A stretch of 28,735 nt of DNA from Gracilaria caudata. Its lineage: Eukaryota > Rhodophyta > Florideophyceae > Gracilariales > Gracilariaceae. This document shows, in pieces, positions 27,601-28,735 of the stretch. The DNA is taken from positions 1 to 28,735 of the forward strand of contig JASCIV010000253.1 of the NCBI GenBank assembly GCA_030374735.1, in the 5' to 3' direction. The first letter of the stretch is position 1. Each line of letters opens with the position of its first letter. Below the pieces are notes generated by a model. The model was not told where the DNA came from, did not search any database, and was given only the letters and a program-made list of their open reading frames with translations. The translations under genes and the position numbers were made by a program.

Positions 27601-28665
27601 CGCAACACAGCCGATTGAAGACACTTCCCCGGGAGAATCACAACCGGTAACACTAAGCCCGTCCAACAATTCAAGGTCGCCGACCCCCGGTAGCGCGGAC
27701 GGAGCAAAACTATGAGGAGCCGTCACTTCGTGCGTGGCGGACGTAAGCAAGGATCGCACGAGATGACTTTGCATTGCATTGACGTTTTCCGGCTCGATTG
27801 GAGGCTGTGGGCGTGGAGGTGGATTCAATCTCAAGTGATTGAGCCAAAAGCGAGCGTAGGATTGGAAGTCATGGAATTTTCCGTAGTCAGCAGAAGGGGG
27901 GATGAGCGTCTCCGAATCAAAGTCCTGAGCGACGACGAGCATGTTTCGCAGACCTGACTTGACGGCCTCGTCAACAGGATAAGCACGCGGTTTATAACGC
28001 TTGTTCCAAAATACGCTGGTGGCTCCCAGGGAGCGCACGACGGACAGCACCTCAACGGCTGTATCCTCGGCACAGTCAACTTTTCGCAAAACTAGAGTGA
28101 TGCCGAGCTTTTGCAACTGATCGCGAAGCACGCATAGGGAGTGGTGAAGATACCAGCGCTGAACCCTACCCAACGCAAAGCCGCCATTGGGAGACAGTGG
28201 GCCCCACGGCTGCTGCTCATGGTCGTCATCGTCCTCCATGCGTGAAGTGGCGGTATAACGAGTGTGGTTTGCGTTGCGGTGCGGGATTGATGAGGCGGAC
28301 TGTGCCGCAGCAGCGGAAACAAACGACAGGTCATCGGAAGAATTATAGTGGGTACGAGCGGCTGATAAACGGCGCATGTACGACACGGCTCCATCGGTCT
28401 CGGCACCGCGTTCGAGCACATACAAGGCGACGATGGGCGCGGAGGAGTGTATTGCGGCGTCGAGCGCTGCGTGATCGTGCACGCGGAGGTCGTGGCCGCG
28501 GAACCAGACGAGCGTGGGGCCGTTTACAGGGACGCTGGGCGGGGGCGGCGTGTGGACGGGGCTTGAAGTGGCGGTAGAGTGGGTTGAAGGGGCGTTTGAG
28601 GGAGGTGAACCAAGCACGGTGCGCACCATGAGCTCAGCGAGAGAGAGCGGTTCATCGTGTGTCAT
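24670..28665 (-). CDS. Cryptochrome/photolyase family protein with long C-terminal extension
   Basis: This intronless 1331-residue protein begins with a photolyase antenna domain (TLVWFRGHDLR from residue 51; WYLHHSL), interrupted at about 95-160 by an acidic/Ser insert. The FAD domain (~330-620) has SRLSPHVRFGEISPR, SLREFGYYML, TGFPIVDAAMRQL and WLHNRMR. The electron-transfer Trp chain is intact: Trp467, Trp522 and Trp545, with the spacing of plant cryptochrome and E. coli photolyase. The flavin-N5-facing position is Asn541, as in photolyases; plant cryptochromes have Asp. The lesion-binding Trp of E. coli photolyase (W277) is Leu439, as in plant cryptochromes. After about residue 680 comes ~530 residues of disordered Ser/Pro/His/Met/Gln-rich tail, then an unrecognised domain at about 1208-1331. 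Known family members are blue-light receptors or light-driven DNA repair enzymes; which this is cannot be settled by reading. The ATG at 28665 has a stop-free upstream of only 70 bp in the window. Confidence 0.88.
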   Translation of the reverse strand: MTHDEPLSLAELMVRTVLGSPPSNAPSTHSTATSSPVHTPPPPSVPVNGPTLVWFRGHDLRVHDHAALDAAIHSSAPIVALYVLERGAETDGAVSYMRRLSAARTHYNSSDDLSFVSAAAAQSASSIPHRNANHTRYTATSRMEDDDDHEQQPWGPLSPNGGFALGRVQRWYLHHSLCVLRDQLQKLGITLVLRKVDCAEDTAVEVLSVVRSLGATSVFWNKRYKPRAYPVDEAVKSGLRNMLVVAQDFDSETLIPPSADYGKFHDFQSYARFWLNHLRLNPPPRPQPPIEPENVNAMQSHLVRSLLTSATHEVTAPHSFAPSALPGVGDLELLDGLSVTGCDSPGEVSSIGCVAAKRTLQRFLRSDHFPRFASDRARRDGMVTGEELATSRLSPHVRFGEISPRVLFWSVVDVGSEAFYHQNRRSLTAARLFIKNMSLREFGYYMLGRYPSAAWKPIMPEFEVFPWEDDADGALTRAWKNGTTGFPIVDAAMRQLIREGWLHNRMRFLAASFFCKYLLLPWPVGAAHMVRTLVDGDEACNSLGWQWTAGCNSDSFPFSTLVNPLSLHTHTRSQTRAAEYVRKYVPELAHLPDRLIFSPWTASEKERVAYKLCLVPLQQYNEVFQGSVFDRVGAEKRMTFYPMRVVTGPQARYRARTAMEVMRKIFAAKKQIRPTLTDSTHPWPERLIDCKNKDTKTTCITVVDLDKEPKSITESELSNVTTSLVQRPVGRQRELDTVLHESPSKRPRIMGASETNHPQEDVQYSAAQLPRDFSLSRRLKPLARHDVGGVGHLENHARSEDHVLKPTFYQTTSHRSSVDDVVEKGTQRTSTLSRIKRPRSPSNHPTRPLSTPRLSDPCESTTPTLPDDRLSVRSLLSPNISSPPLQLMRTLSPRNAKHVAAEMASAMSGLPKLAQVAAIQRDAQFSHYKDGPHGAPGVRGFPPPSPAVSATAQKIGSGGPAHSPAPSGNRSAPQKSTNSCPTSKGVEGKQSNQVTPNVFANNRSQRLQSSHRFDGGIAQDKGTQGISPYPQPRSDGKAHSSTRDLRNPGFNPPGVAPAAMFPPNAIPVTLMGAQFPQNQATHMMMPFTHASGHLPMQALPHHPGSIPGQNTQGYFGMNPVGATHHHHPSSPFTWYPTMAPYMEFRPSTVPATMLPHMNHSFMPSGHNAIATPYQVDRRSFAPRTAPQCVPGPAPATNKPLEGSRRRGPTTPLEREGIARRMAAMDYTDETYSGKHWEQWQAIALHLLNQYEFSEDTDRDTTRAYVRLCVLKDELRDANPNGPRVTVNHCKEVFRILNLPVTGEWDRRGHGGVRGPYVYGCVKRNGHQVSRL

Positions 28666-28735
28666 GGTTGCATTACGCGGAGCACGAAGTTGGAGGAGCG
28701 AAAAAGTGGCGCACGTGCAGGAGTCGGGGGAGGGC
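28666..28735. promoter_or_regulatory. Partial upstream region of the cryptochrome/photolyase gene
   Basis: Only 70 bp upstream of the start codon are in the window. It should be 5' leader or promoter. No motif is clear. Confidence 0.4.

Noticed and set aside
1..28735. CRISPR arrays, insertion sequences, rRNA genes
   Set aside because: No regularly spaced direct repeats with unique spacers, no transposase motifs and no rRNA-like conserved blocks were seen.

Overview
This window looks like nuclear DNA from a eukaryotic, plastid-bearing microbe, most likely an alga. It carries a TRAP-beta translocon subunit, an ESCRT-III subunit (VPS20/CHMP6), an RBM26/27-type RNA-binding protein, a START-like protein with a transit-peptide-like N-terminus, and a cryptochrome/photolyase whose scaffold resembles plant cryptochromes. 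Genes are long, mostly intronless and on both strands. The only two introns I can support are very short (62 and 81 nt, GT..AG) and lie near the 5' ends of their genes. This fits an intron-poor algal genome such as a unicellular red alga, but the exact lineage is inference.

Layout. 1-1460: no gene supported. 1461-1934 (-): small DUF1772-family membrane protein. 1935-3601: no gene supported. 3602-5839 (-): RBM26/27-like protein, divergent from 6338-6975 (+): TRAP-beta with one intron. 7262-8059 (-): VPS20/CHMP6, convergent with TRAP-beta. 8060-11063: 3-kb gene-poor segment with hairpins, inverted repeats and (CT)n/(GA)n blocks. 11064-16985 (-): 1973-residue coiled-coil plus acidic-repeat protein of unknown function. 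16986-18536: shared upstream region of two divergent genes, with a GC-rich stretch of unresolved coding potential. 18537-20213 (+): CtlX-type amidinohydrolase with a large extra N-terminal region and a likely organelle leader. 20214-21888: no gene supported. 21889-22620 (-): putative plastid START/polyketide-cyclase-like protein. 22943-24073 (-): putative secreted Gly/Ala/Thr/Ser-rich protein whose first exon encodes essentially only the signal peptide. 24670-28665 (-): 1331-residue cryptochrome/photolyase with an insertion in the antenna domain and a ~650-residue C-terminal extension ending in an unrecognised compact domain.

The genes do not form an operon or an obvious pathway; they are unrelated eukaryotic functions side by side. 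The most interesting items are the cryptochrome/photolyase, with mixed diagnostic residues and a novel tail, and the CtlX enzyme with its unexplained N-terminal domain. The perfect 18-bp hairpin in the gene-poor region and the giant acidic-repeat coiled-coil protein come next. All family assignments are from reading translated sequence by eye; no database search was run.
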